10,808 bases of DNA from an uncultured Collinsella sp. (GCA_900556515.1 USPH01000026.1:1-10808); one strand, 5' to 3'. Shown: positions 1 to 7,298, counted from the first letter of the stretch. Made by a program: numbers and translations. Notes: generated by a model not told the origin, from the sequence alone.

Positions 1-18
1 GATGTGTATAAGAGACAG
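1..18 (+). other. Tn5/Nextera mosaic-end adapter remnant
   Basis: The first 18 bases, GATGTGTATAAGAGACAG, match the Tn5 transposase mosaic end used in tagmentation libraries, lacking only its first A. The inverse copy closes the window. This is library sequence, not genome. Reading through it produces a spurious N-terminus (MYKRQ) on the frame of the first hydrolase gene, which should not be annotated. Confidence 0.97.
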
Positions 19-95
19 GTCTGCATTACAGTCCTGCCGGCTATGAGCGCCTGGCGCATCGCATCGCCGCGGGTCTCACCGCCGTTTGCCGCTAA
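19..95 (+). CDS. C-terminal fragment of an SGNH/GDSL-type esterase (5' end cut off)
   Basis: An open frame enters from the left edge and stops at TAA 93-95. The native part reads LHYSPAGYERLAHRIAAGL followed by TAVCR. This strongly resembles the last block of SGNH/GDSL hydrolases, where the catalytic His sits in a D-x-x-H stretch followed by a helix of the form S-x-x-G-Y-x-x-L-A. The His codon is at 24-26; the expected Asp would lie in the missing DNA. Rhamnogalacturonan acetylesterases (CE12, YesT/RhgT-like) end this way and are common neighbours of GH105 genes, so a pectin deacetylase would fit, but other lipases or acylhydrolases of the fold share the motif. With only about 24 residues, the family call is tentative and the substrate is inferred from context. 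Confidence 0.5.
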
Positions 96-111
96 AAGTC
101 TGCCGTTTGCG

Positions 112-145
112 GGGAATATAGGGTTAACGTTCACCCTATATTCCC
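112..145. promoter_or_regulatory. 34-bp near-perfect palindromic operator (site 1)
   Basis: Bases 112-145 form a palindrome centred on the CG at 128/129. The outer 13-bp arms GGGAATATAGGGT (112-124) and ACCCTATATTCCC (133-145) are perfectly complementary, and of all 17 pairs only 125/132 fails. The core TTAACGTTCA is one base from the symmetric TGAACGTTCA. CG-centred symmetric cores are typical of LacI-family sugar regulators, so this is probably the operator of a regulator controlling the uronyl hydrolase operon. The regulator is not in the window. The site overlaps the inferred -35 element. As RNA it could also form a 13-bp hairpin with an 8-base loop, but no T-run follows, so a terminator is less likely. 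Confidence 0.6.
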
Positions 146-159
146 GTTCGCGTTACACT
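130..159 (+). promoter_or_regulatory. Candidate promoter for the uronyl hydrolase operon
   Basis: A possible -35 TTCACC (130-135) and -10 TACACT (154-159) each match the sigma-70 consensus at 4 of 6 positions and are 18 bp apart. They place the start near 166, about 36 bases before the ATG. The -35 lies within operator site 1 and the predicted start within site 2, the geometry expected for repression. Both boxes are weak matches, so the assignment rests mainly on position. Confidence 0.35.
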
Positions 160-177
160 AGGGGTAACGTTCACCTA
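159..177. promoter_or_regulatory. Second, half-conserved operator-like site (site 2)
   Basis: Bases 159-177 read TAGGGGTAACGTTCACCTA. They share the 11-base core TAACGTTCACC with site 1 (125-135), and their CG centre (168/169) lies exactly 40 bp from that of site 1. The right half is conserved and the left half is degenerate. A strong site and a weak site about four helical turns apart around a promoter is a common arrangement for repressor looping or cooperative binding. It would overlap the inferred transcription start of the hydrolase gene. The function is inferred. Confidence 0.5.
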
Positions 178-201
178 TCGTTTATGTCAGAGGGGACAGC
201 A

Positions 202-1440
202 ATGGGTTGCAATCAAATCCTGGACCGTTATATCGAGCAGTTGATCGAAACCTCTACGCCGCAGGCGCCGGCTTGGAATATCGAAAAGATTCGCGCCGGC
301 AAGGAGAACACCTGGAACTATATCGACGGCTGCATGATCAAGGCGCTCATCGAGCTGTACGAGATCACGGGTGAGCAGCGCTACCTGACCTTTGCCGATG
401 ACTACATCGATTTCTTTGTCCAGGACGACGGTACCATCAAGCATTACAACCCGCAGGAGTACAACCTCGATAACGTCAATGCGGGCAAGACCCTCTACAA
501 GCTCTATGACCTGGTGGGCAAGCCCAAGTACCGTGCCGCCATGGACACCATCTACCGCCAGCTCGAGACCCAGCCGCGCACCAAAGAAGGCGTGTTTTGG
601 CACAAGGCCGTCTATCCCAACCAGATCTGGCTCGATGGCATGTATATGGCCCAGCCGTTCTACATGCAGTACGAGCTGAGCTTCCACAACCGTCGTGCCT
701 GCTCGGACAGCTTCCATATGTTCCAGGTCGTGCATGACCTGATGCGCAACCCCCTCAACGGTCTGTACTATCACGCTTACGACGCGAGCCGCAAACAGTT
801 CTGGTGCGACCCGGTCACCGGCCTTTCGGCTAACTTCTGGCTGCGCGCCGAGGGCTGGTTTGCCATGGCACTCATCGATACCTGGGAGCTCATGCCGCCT
901 TCGATGTCAGCCGAGAAGGACGAGATTCGCAAGATGTTCCACGACCTGATCGATGCCATGCTGCCGTATCAGGACGAGAAGACCGGCATGTGGCATCAGG
1001 TCATCAACCTGCCCAATATCGCCCCCAACTACCTGGAGGAGTCTGGTAGCGCGATTTTTGCCAATGCCATCATGAAGGGCGTGCGTCTAGGCGTGCTGGG
1101 CGAGCGTTACTACCAGTACGGCCGTCGCGCCTTCGACGGCATCTGCGAGACCTGCCTGTCCGAGCATGATGGGCAGCTGGCGCTCGACAACATCTGCCTG
1201 GTTGCGGGCTTGGGAAACACCGCGCACCGCGAGGGCACGTTTGGTTACTACATGAGCGAGCCTATCGTCAAAAACGATGCGAAGGGCGTGGCGCCGCTGG
1301 TGCTTGCCTATATCGAGACCATGCATCACGACAAACTGGCCGGCAGGCATGACCCGCTTGCTCCCTCGGGCGTGTGCTCTATCGAGGACCCGTTTGGCGG
1401 ATACACCCCGGGCATCAACGCTCATAAGGGATGTGAATAA
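202..1440 (+). CDS. Unsaturated uronyl hydrolase, GH88/GH105 family (YteR/YesR-like)
   Basis: A 412-residue cytoplasmic glycoside hydrolase of the six-hairpin (alpha/alpha)6-barrel fold (PF07470). These enzymes hydrate and remove the 4,5-unsaturated galacturonyl residue left on rhamnogalacturonan or pectin oligosaccharides by lyases. Family landmarks seen in order are NAGK near residue 90, WLDGMYMAQPFYM with Asp145 in the place of the catalytic Asp (Asp143 in YteR), WLRAEGWFAMAL at 213-224, NYLEESGSA at 277-285, EGTFGYY from 344 and NDAKGVAP at 358-365. There is no signal peptide or membrane segment, so imported oligosaccharides are the likely substrate. The ATG at 202 is chosen because AGAGGGG (189-195) precedes it at good spacing; an in-frame ATG at 184 lacks a ribosome site, and everything upstream is adapter or intergenic. 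The next gene starts one base after the stop, indicating co-transcription. GH88 versus GH105 cannot be settled by eye; GH105 is favoured by the NDAKGVAP block and the esterase neighbour. Confidence 0.9.
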   Translation: MGCNQILDRYIEQLIETSTPQAPAWNIEKIRAGKENTWNYIDGCMIKALIELYEITGEQRYLTFADDYIDFFVQDDGTIKHYNPQEYNLDNVNAGKTLYKLYDLVGKPKYRAAMDTIYRQLETQPRTKEGVFWHKAVYPNQIWLDGMYMAQPFYMQYELSFHNRRACSDSFHMFQVVHDLMRNPLNGLYYHAYDASRKQFWCDPVTGLSANFWLRAEGWFAMALIDTWELMPPSMSAEKDEIRKMFHDLIDAMLPYQDEKTGMWHQVINLPNIAPNYLEESGSAIFANAIMKGVRLGVLGERYYQYGRRAFDGICETCLSEHDGQLALDNICLVAGLGNTAHREGTFGYYMSEPIVKNDAKGVAPLVLAYIETMHHDKLAGRHDPLAPSGVCSIEDPFGGYTPGINAHKGCE

Positions 1441-1441
1441 C

Positions 1442-2347
1442 GTGGGGGCTATTACTCCGGGTGTGCGTTTGCACGACCTTCCGCAGGGGACCGTCGAGGA
1501 ACGCATCCGCATGGCGGGAGAGCTGGGCTTTTCGTGCATTCAGCTGCCGAGCAAGGTGCTCTACGCATCGATGGGGATCGATCGAGGCGGCCTGACCCGC
1601 GAGCTTGCCGACCATTTGCGTGCGGTGCTCGACGAGGCGGGCGTTTCGGTCGCCGTGCTCGGCTGCTATAAGAATTTGGCGACGCCCGATCGCCAACAGC
1701 TCATGGATAACATTGCCGAGTACGAGGCATGCCTGAACTTTGCCCAGATGCTCGGCGGATGCCCGGTTGGCACCGAGACCGGTCGCCCCAATGCGCAGAA
1801 CCGCGTTGCTGACGACCGCATGACCGATGGGGCACTCGAAGCGTTTGCAGACGGACTTGCACGCGTCTGCGATCGGGCCGAGGCCGTGGGTGGGCAAATA
1901 CTGATCGAGCCCGGTTGGAACGAGACGGTCAACACGCCGGATCGCTGCCGTGAGGTGCTGGAGCGCGTCTCGAGCCCGTCGCTCGGCGTGATCTATGACC
2001 CAGTGTCGCTGCTGCACCCCAGCGTCGTTGACGAAGCGCAGGAAATCACAGCGCGCATGCTCTACTTATGCGGCAGTAAGATCCGCGTGCTGCACGCCAA
2101 GGATTTTGAGGTCGTTGATAACGAGGACGAAGCCGGTTGGTGTGACGGTACGGGTTCACGCCTGGTGTGCCACGGCGTGGGCGAGACGGGTCGCTATGAC
2201 TTTGAGCCCGTGGTGGCCTGGGCTGCCGCCGCCTGCCCTGGGATTCCCTGCGTGGTCGAGAACAGCGTGCCGGCGACGGCGGCTGACTGCCTGGCGACAC
2301 TCGAGCACATGTCCGCTCGCTGCGGGGCTTCGCATCGCGAGTTATAG
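1442..2347 (+). CDS. Sugar isomerase/epimerase, xylose-isomerase-like TIM barrel
   Basis: A 301-residue protein of the AP-endonuclease-2 / xylose-isomerase-like TIM-barrel superfamily (PF01261), which includes ketose 3-epimerases, hydroxypyruvate isomerase and IolE/IolI-type enzymes. A metal-ligand set of the expected kind is visible: Glu156 in LIEPGWNE, Asp186 in IYDP, His218 in VLHAKD and Glu273 in CVVEN. Their order and spacing resemble the Glu-Asp-His-Glu site of D-tagatose 3-epimerase. The start is the GTG at 1442: AAGGGA at 1426-1431 sits 10 bases upstream, and the GTG at 1433 is too close to it. It follows the uronyl hydrolase with a one-base gap, so the two are almost certainly translated from one message. 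A role in isomerising a sugar or keto-uronate released from rhamnogalacturonan is inferred; the exact substrate cannot be read from sequence. Confidence 0.85.
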   Translation: MGAITPGVRLHDLPQGTVEERIRMAGELGFSCIQLPSKVLYASMGIDRGGLTRELADHLRAVLDEAGVSVAVLGCYKNLATPDRQQLMDNIAEYEACLNFAQMLGGCPVGTETGRPNAQNRVADDRMTDGALEAFADGLARVCDRAEAVGGQILIEPGWNETVNTPDRCREVLERVSSPSLGVIYDPVSLLHPSVVDEAQEITARMLYLCGSKIRVLHAKDFEVVDNEDEAGWCDGTGSRLVCHGVGETGRYDFEPVVAWAAAACPGIPCVVENSVPATAADCLATLEHMSARCGASHREL

Positions 2348-2389
2348 CATTGGCTTTTGCCGTGTCGGCAGATTGAGATTACCTGTATG

Positions 2390-2422
2390 GGGGCGGCGGT
2401 GAAGGGTCTTTATCGTCGCCCC
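2390..2422. other. Stem-loop in the gap before the flavoprotein gene
   Basis: GGGGCGGCG (2390-2398) pairs with CGTCGCCCC (2414-2422) as nine pairs, one of them G-U, around a 15-base loop. It lies in the 103-bp gap between the isomerase stop and the oxidoreductase ribosome site. No T-tract follows, so it is not a convincing intrinsic terminator; it may be a weak terminator, an RNA-stability element or a 5' leader hairpin. A TTGCCG at 2357-2362 could be a -35, but I see no good -10. Confidence 0.35.
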
Positions 2423-2450
2423 ATTGGATTGCATTAAAAAGGGGAGTTGC

Positions 2451-3668
2451 GTGGCTATCCACATTGTCGAAGAGGCGAATCGTTGCCTGGGTTGTAAAAG
2501 GGCGTTCTGCCAGATTAAGGGCTGCCCGGTTCAGACGTCTATTCCGCAGGTCATTGACCTGTTCAAACAGCGTCGTCTAGAAGAGGCGGGCGAGCTGCTG
2601 TTCCAGAACAATCCCATGAGCGCGGTCTGCTCCATGGTTTGCAACCATTCGGGCCAGTGCGAGGGCGCGTGCATCCAGGGCCGCAAGGGCACACCCGTAC
2701 ATTTCTCGAGCATCGAGAACTATATCTCAACAGCGTATTTGGATCGTAAGGAGTGGACGCCCGCGCCGTCGTGCGGCAAACAGGTTGCTGTGGTCGGTTC
2801 CGGTCCTGCCGGTATTACCGTGGCCATTAAGATGGCCCAGCTGGGCTGTGCCGTCACGGTATTTGAACAGCGCCCTGAGATCGGCGGTGTGCTGGAGTAC
2901 GGTATCCCCGAGTTCCGCCTGCCCCGTGCGCTCGTGCAAAAGTACCGCCACGTGATGTGCTCGCTTGGCGTGCGCGTGCGCCCCTCGACCACCATCGGTG
3001 GCGCGCTGCATATCGACGACCTGCTGCGCGACGGCTACGATGCGGTCTTTGTTGGTACCGGCACCTGGCGAGCTCGAAAGCTGGGTATTCCCGGCGAGTC
3101 GCGCGGCAATGTGCTCTTTGGCATCGACTACCTCGTTGACCCCACGAGCGTGGCGATCGGCGAAAACGTGGCCGTAATCGGTGCCGGCAACGTAGCCATG
3201 GATGTGGCCCGTACGGCGCTTCGCTCGGGTGCCCGCAAGGTCACTGTGTATGCCCGTTCGCGTCATATCTCTGCGATTGACGACGAGGTGGAGTTGACCG
3301 AGCTTGACGGTGCCGAGATTGTGTGCGGCAAGGCGATCTATGCCATCGACGATAACGGTCCGGTCTTCGAGACGGCTATCTTCGACGAGGACAACAATGT
3401 GGTGGGCTACGAGGAAGAGCTTGACCATGTGTCTGCCGACACAGTTGTGATTGCGGCTTCGCAGGTGCCCAAGGACAAGCTTGTGCTTACGACGGGTGGC
3501 TTGGAGACCGACCATCGCGGCCTTCTTTCGGTCGATGAGCGCGGCATGACCACCGTACCTGGCGTCTTTGCCGCCGGCGACGTGGTTAACGGCCCGCTCA
3601 CCGTGGTTCATGCCGTGGCAGGTGCTAAGCTCGCCGTCGAAGGCATGACTACCTACCTGGGCCTCTAA
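2451..3668 (+). CDS. NAD(P)-dependent FAD/Fe-S oxidoreductase, glutamate synthase small-subunit-like
   Basis: A 405-residue member of the GltD / NfnB / dihydropyrimidine-dehydrogenase N-terminal family. These proteins pass electrons between NAD(P)H, FAD and two Fe-S clusters, usually to a partner subunit. The N-terminal cluster domain has Cys12, Cys15, Cys20 and Cys25-Pro, then Cys60, Cys64, Cys70 and Cys74 in AVCSMVCNHSGQCEGACIQG. The FAD-binding GSGPAG is at 116-121, with the usual EIGGVLEYGIPEFRLP stretch after it. The NAD(P)-binding GAGNVA is at 244-249, and the closing FAD motif GVFAAGD ends at 377. The GTG at 2451 is the start, preceded by AAGGGGAG (2439-2446); an in-frame TTG at 2424 has no ribosome site. 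No GltB-like or NfnA-like subunit is adjacent, so its electron acceptor is unknown. The spacing Cys20-x4-Cys25 is one residue longer than I expect from GltD. Glutamate synthase activity should not be assumed. Confidence 0.85.
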   Translation: MAIHIVEEANRCLGCKRAFCQIKGCPVQTSIPQVIDLFKQRRLEEAGELLFQNNPMSAVCSMVCNHSGQCEGACIQGRKGTPVHFSSIENYISTAYLDRKEWTPAPSCGKQVAVVGSGPAGITVAIKMAQLGCAVTVFEQRPEIGGVLEYGIPEFRLPRALVQKYRHVMCSLGVRVRPSTTIGGALHIDDLLRDGYDAVFVGTGTWRARKLGIPGESRGNVLFGIDYLVDPTSVAIGENVAVIGAGNVAMDVARTALRSGARKVTVYARSRHISAIDDEVELTELDGAEIVCGKAIYAIDDNGPVFETAIFDEDNNVVGYEEELDHVSADTVVIAASQVPKDKLVLTTGGLETDHRGLLSVDERGMTTVPGVFAAGDVVNGPLTVVHAVAGAKLAVEGMTTYLGL

Positions 3669-3674
3669 CTCCAT

Positions 3675-3765
3675 CCCACCCATCGGTTGCGGTGAAATAC
3701 GGACTGTTTTGGCTGTCAAAGGCCTTATCTACTCCGTATTCCACCGCAACTATTTGTGGGGTGGG
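3675..3765. repeat. Large intergenic palindrome between convergent genes
   Basis: Arms 3686-3703 (GTTGCGGTGAAATACGGA) and 3733-3750 (TCCGTATTCCACCGCAAC) pair at 17 of 18 positions, with one A-C mismatch, around a 29-base loop. An outer 7-bp stem, CCCACCC (3675-3681) with GGGTGGG (3759-3765), encloses them. The element fills the gap between the oxidoreductase stop (3668) and the kdpE stop (3766). It could terminate transcription from both sides, but there is no T-run on either strand. Its length and bipartite form look more like a dispersed palindromic repeat or MITE-like element. No open frame fits within it. Confidence 0.6.
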
Positions 3766-4470
3766 CTAGAGACGCTGCATGCGGTACCCGACACCCATGT
3801 GCGTCTGAATCATCTTGGGGTGAGAGGGGTCTGCCTCGATCTTCTTGCGCAGGGTGCGCATGAACACGCGCAGGCTCGCCAGATCGCTGTCCCAGCTCGT
3901 GCCCCATATCTCGCGGGTGATGAAGGTGTGGGTGAGCACCTTGTCGACGTTTTTCGCCAGAAGGACGAGCAATTTGTACTCGGTTGGGGTGAGCGAGAGC
4001 TCGCGCCCGTCTTTCGTCGCGTATCCTGCGGCGTAGTCGATATGCAGCGGACCGTTGTCGAACGTGCTCGCTTCTGTCGACTCGCTCGACGCCATCGAGG
4101 AGCGCCTCAAATTCGCGCGGACGCGCGCAAGCAACTCATCCACAGAAAAGGGCTTGGTGAGGTAGTCGTCTGCCCCTGCGTCAAGTGCTGCAATCTTGTC
4201 GGAATCTTCGGTGCGCGCCGAAATGACGATAATGGGGACTGCCGACCAGCTTCGGATCTTCGTGATGACCTCGATACCGTCAATGTCGGGAAGGCCGAGG
4301 TCGAGCATGATGAGGCTGGGGCCGTGCGACACCGCATCCATGATGGCGGCCTGGCCGTTGCAAACCTTGCTCACGACATAGCCGTGGAGGTCAAGCGCGG
4401 TCGAAACGAGGTTTTGAACGGTCAGGTCATCTTCGACCAGGAGGATGCGTGGCTTAGCGGCATTATTCAT
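3766..4470 (-). CDS. kdpE: KdpE, OmpR-family response regulator of potassium uptake
   Basis: A 234-residue two-component response regulator that, once phosphorylated by KdpD, activates the kdpFABC genes when potassium is scarce or turgor falls. The receiver domain (about 6-120) has acidic Asp14 and Asp15, phospho-acceptor Asp57 in IMLDLGLPDIDG, Ser84 in VISAR and Lys106 in LTKPF. The C-terminal winged helix (about 135-234) has LSLTPTEYKLL, the recognition-helix region LRVFMRTLRKKIE and the closing GVGYRM. The start is the ATG at 4470 (read leftward), with GAGGAG at 4486-4481 ten bases ahead; longer upstream readings are out-of-frame kdpD sequence. It overlaps the end of kdpD by 8 bp, which implies translational coupling. 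Identification rests on family motifs plus the adjacent kdpD and kdpFAB. Confidence 0.95.
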   Translation of the reverse strand: MNNAAKPRILLVEDDLTVQNLVSTALDLHGYVVSKVCNGQAAIMDAVSHGPSLIMLDLGLPDIDGIEVITKIRSWSAVPIIVISARTEDSDKIAALDAGADDYLTKPFSVDELLARVRANLRRSSMASSESTEASTFDNGPLHIDYAAGYATKDGRELSLTPTEYKLLVLLAKNVDKVLTHTFITREIWGTSWDSDLASLRVFMRTLRKKIEADPSHPKMIQTHMGVGYRMQRL

Positions 4471-7198
4471 GAATCTCGATCTCCTCGGCGGGCAGGGTAA
4501 AACGGAAGACGGCCCCATGGGGGTGGTTGTCGCGAACTTCGATGACGCCGCCATGCGCCTCCACGATGGAGCGGCAGAGCGACAGCCCAAGGCCGATGCT
4601 TCGACGCGAATCCACGGGCCGCGTATTGCTTGAGGTGAAGAAGCGCTCAAAGATATGAGGCTTGTCGCAGTCTGCCACACCCGGCCCATCGTCTGCGACG
4701 TCCACCACGACGAACGCACCCTCGCGACGTGCGCTGATGGTGACAGTTGAGCCCTCGGGCGTGTATTTGAAGGCGTTCATGATGAGATTCGTAAGCACCT
4801 GCATGATGAGATGGACGTCGATGCGTACCAGCAGGATGTCGTCAGTGTGCTCGATGGTGACGGCACGTCCATGCGATGCTTGGGCGACATGGCTGAGGGC
4901 GGCCTCGATGACCTCGTCGATGAGCTCGGATGTTAAGTTGAGGCGAATGGTGCCGTCCTCGACGCGTGTGATGGCGAGGAGGTTCTCCACGGTATCGATA
5001 AGCCAGAGGGAGTCGTCGTAGATGGCATCGGCAAGATCACAGCGTTGTTCGAGGCTGAGCTTCTCGTCGCTCTTCCGAAGGATTGCCGCAGATCCGGATA
5101 TAGCCGTGAGGGGTGTCCTCAAATCGTGGCCGATGGAGCGCAAAAGGTTGGCGCGCAGCTGCTCGTTTTTCGCCAAGACCGCAGCCTCTTCGCGCTCTTG
5201 CGCCGCCCGGTCGCTTTCGAGCGCCAAGGCGCATTCACCTACGATAGATAGGACGATCGAATGCTCGAAGGCTTCGATCTCGCGCCCCTCCAGGGCGATG
5301 CCGATGACACCGAATACCTTGTCGCCGGTGCGAACCGCGAGGTAGAGACAGCGCGCCTCAGGCAGGGTCCGCGTGCTTGCGCCCGCGCGCTTGTTGTTGG
5401 TGTAGGTCCAGGTTGCAACGGCGCGCTCGTAGTCGGTGAGCAGCGACGCGGATCGGTTTTCGGTGCCAGCGGACTCATAGAGCGCCTTGCCGAGCGTGCC
5501 GTGTTCGGCGGGGTAGAAGACCACGTCGAGTTTTAGCAGTTTGACGAGTTGGTTCATGGCGACGCGGGCGCACTCCTCCGCGCTATGGGCTTGCTGCAAG
5601 AGCTGGTTCGTTTCGAGGAGTACGCGCGTTTTGAATGCGTTCTCGGCGGAGGTACGGGCGTTGTCAGCGATGCGCGCAGTTAACTCGCCGGCGACCATAG
5701 CGGTAGCGAACATGATGCCGAACGTGACCAGATAGCTTCGGTCGTAGCTGGCGAGCGAAAACAGAGGCGTGACGAAGCAGAAGTTGTAAAGCACTACAGA
5801 GAGCACGCTCGATACGATCGTGCAGATACGCCCCGTCGTGGTGACGGCGGTCAGCAGGGCCGTGAGGATATAGAGGGATATGATGCTGGAATCGGCAAAT
5901 CCCAGATGGCGGAAAGCCGTGCCGATCGCCGTGGCGACAAGAGAGAGGGCCAGCGTGCGAAGCACGTTTCGGCTGTTGGGCGGCTGCAGGGCGAGCGTAC
6001 GGCGGCGTCCTTTGGGCCGGGAGGGCGGAGTCGACTGGTCTGGAATGATGTAAATGTCGAGGTTCGGGGCGAATGTTATGAGCTGTTCTACGAGAGATTT
6101 GCGGCCAAAGAGGGCCTGACGGACGCTGCTGCGCTCGCCCGTGCGCCCCATGACGATCTTCGAAATACCCGACAGGCGCGCGAACTCGGAGATCTGAAAC
6201 GCGATGTCGTCGCCATAGACGGTTTCCGTATGTGCTCCGAGCTGCTCGGCTAGGGCGATATTGGCTGCAAGCTTGGCGCGCTCATCATCGCTCATGGCTT
6301 GCGTGCGCGGGCTCTCTACGAACAGGGCGACGAGCTCGCTGCGAAACGCTTTCGCCATGCGTGCGGCGGCACGGACGATGCGGGGATTGGTCGGCGCCGG
6401 GGAGACACAGACTAAGATACGCTCCCTGGTGTAGTAGTCACGGTTTCCCAGCACGCGTGCGGCATCTGTGAGGTGGCCGGTGCGATCGGCGCAGCGGCGC
6501 AGCGCGATTTCTCGGAGTGCGGTGAGGTTCTCGACGGTAAAAAAATGCTGTTGCGCTCGGTCGGCTTGTGCGGGACGGTAGACGAGGCCGGCGCGAAGGC
6601 GCTCAAGTAGGTCTTCGGGCTCTATGTCGACGAGCTCGACCTGGTCGGCATCATCGAAGATACGGTCGGGGATTCGTTCGCTCACGACAACGCCGGTGAT
6701 GGATGCAACCATGTCGTTTAGGCTCTCGATGTGCTGAACGTTCACGGTCGTATAGACGTCGATTCCCGCATGTAGAAGTTCCTCGACGTCTTGATAGCGT
6801 TTGTCGTGGCGAGACCCCGGCGCATTCGTATGGGCAAGCTCGTCGACAAGGATGAGCTGAGGGGCGCGTTCGATAGCCGCATCTAGATCGAACTCGCTGA
6901 GCGCAATGCCGTTGTGCTCGATGAGTTTACAGGGCACGTTCTCAAGCCCTTGTGCAAGATGGGCAGTTGCCGGACGTTCGTGCGGCTCGATGTATCCCGC
7001 GACGACGTCGACACCTCGCCGCTTGGCGGCGTGGGCGGCTTGAAGCATCGCATAGGTTTTGCCTGTGCCAGCAGCGTAGCCAAAGAAAATTTTGAGGTGT
7101 CCCCGGCTGGTTCGAGTGTCATCGGCGGCCCCGTCTTTCTCAATTGCCTTGAGGATGAGGTCTGGATTGACGCGAGTGTCCGATGCGTCGCGCTGCAT
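4463..7198 (-). CDS. kdpD: KdpD, membrane sensor histidine kinase of potassium uptake
   Basis: A 911-residue sensor kinase, close to the E. coli length (894). Domains in order: a KdpD N-terminal nucleotide-binding domain with Walker A GYAAGTGKT (40-48), EPHERPAT (71-78) and Walker B LILVDELAH (115-123); a universal-stress-protein-like domain (about 259-388) beginning RILVCVSPAP; four closely packed membrane spans (about 412-510); a GAF-like cytosolic domain (about 525-665); a HisKA domain with phospho-His691 in SIGHDLRTPLTA; and an ATPase domain with Asn804, DDGPG (836-840) and GLGLSLC (869-875). The ATG at 7198 is chosen because AGAAAGG (7212-7206) lies seven bases ahead; the in-frame extension to 7294 runs into the divergent promoter. 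All catalytic residues are present, so it should be an active kinase and phosphatase. USP domains of some KdpD proteins bind c-di-AMP; whether this one does cannot be judged by eye. Confidence 0.97.
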   Translation of the reverse strand: MQRDASDTRVNPDLILKAIEKDGAADDTRTSRGHLKIFFGYAAGTGKTYAMLQAAHAAKRRGVDVVAGYIEPHERPATAHLAQGLENVPCKLIEHNGIALSEFDLDAAIERAPQLILVDELAHTNAPGSRHDKRYQDVEELLHAGIDVYTTVNVQHIESLNDMVASITGVVVSERIPDRIFDDADQVELVDIEPEDLLERLRAGLVYRPAQADRAQQHFFTVENLTALREIALRRCADRTGHLTDAARVLGNRDYYTRERILVCVSPAPTNPRIVRAAARMAKAFRSELVALFVESPRTQAMSDDERAKLAANIALAEQLGAHTETVYGDDIAFQISEFARLSGISKIVMGRTGERSSVRQALFGRKSLVEQLITFAPNLDIYIIPDQSTPPSRPKGRRRTLALQPPNSRNVLRTLALSLVATAIGTAFRHLGFADSSIISLYILTALLTAVTTTGRICTIVSSVLSVVLYNFCFVTPLFSLASYDRSYLVTFGIMFATAMVAGELTARIADNARTSAENAFKTRVLLETNQLLQQAHSAEECARVAMNQLVKLLKLDVVFYPAEHGTLGKALYESAGTENRSASLLTDYERAVATWTYTNNKRAGASTRTLPEARCLYLAVRTGDKVFGVIGIALEGREIEAFEHSIVLSIVGECALALESDRAAQEREEAAVLAKNEQLRANLLRSIGHDLRTPLTAISGSAAILRKSDEKLSLEQRCDLADAIYDDSLWLIDTVENLLAITRVEDGTIRLNLTSELIDEVIEAALSHVAQASHGRAVTIEHTDDILLVRIDVHLIMQVLTNLIMNAFKYTPEGSTVTISARREGAFVVVDVADDGPGVADCDKPHIFERFFTSSNTRPVDSRRSIGLGLSLCRSIVEAHGGVIEVRDNHPHGAVFRFTLPAEEIEIHE

Positions 7199-7270
7199 AG
7201 CGTAGCCTTTCTGAAGCGTTGTCCATGCGTGCATACGCGGTGAAGACACCACTGTATGCTCGCGAGGTCG

Positions 7271-7276
7271 AGTATA
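7271..7276 (-). promoter_or_regulatory. Possible -10 element for kdpDE
   Basis: Read leftward, 7276-7271 is TATACT, matching the sigma-70 -10 at five of six positions. It lies about 73 bases ahead of the kdpD ATG. No good -35 is found at the normal distance: the hexamer there reads CACTAT. The promoter would therefore be weak or activator-dependent. Confidence 0.35.
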
Positions 7277-7298
7277 GGCGCACTGCAGCTGCAATAGT

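Noticed and set aside
81..110. Direct repeat GCCGTTTGC at 81-89 and 102-110
   Set aside because: One copy lies in the end of the esterase coding sequence, there are only two copies, and no further pattern is seen; chance is likely.
112..145. Intrinsic terminator of the esterase gene
   Set aside because: The stem is strong, but no T-run follows on the plus strand, and the CG-centred core repeated at 159-177 fits operators better.
4..201. N-terminal extension of the uronyl hydrolase
   Set aside because: It starts in the adapter, runs through the end of the esterase and the operators, and lacks a ribosome site; the ATG at 202 fits the family.
2727..3719. 330-codon minus-strand frame opposite the flavoprotein gene
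   Set aside because: It shadows conserved FAD and NAD(P) motifs on the plus strand and has no recognisable domain.
3709..4500. 263-codon plus-strand frame opposite kdpE
   Set aside because: The minus strand carries a complete receiver and winged-helix protein here; the plus frame has no motif and starts inside the intergenic palindrome.
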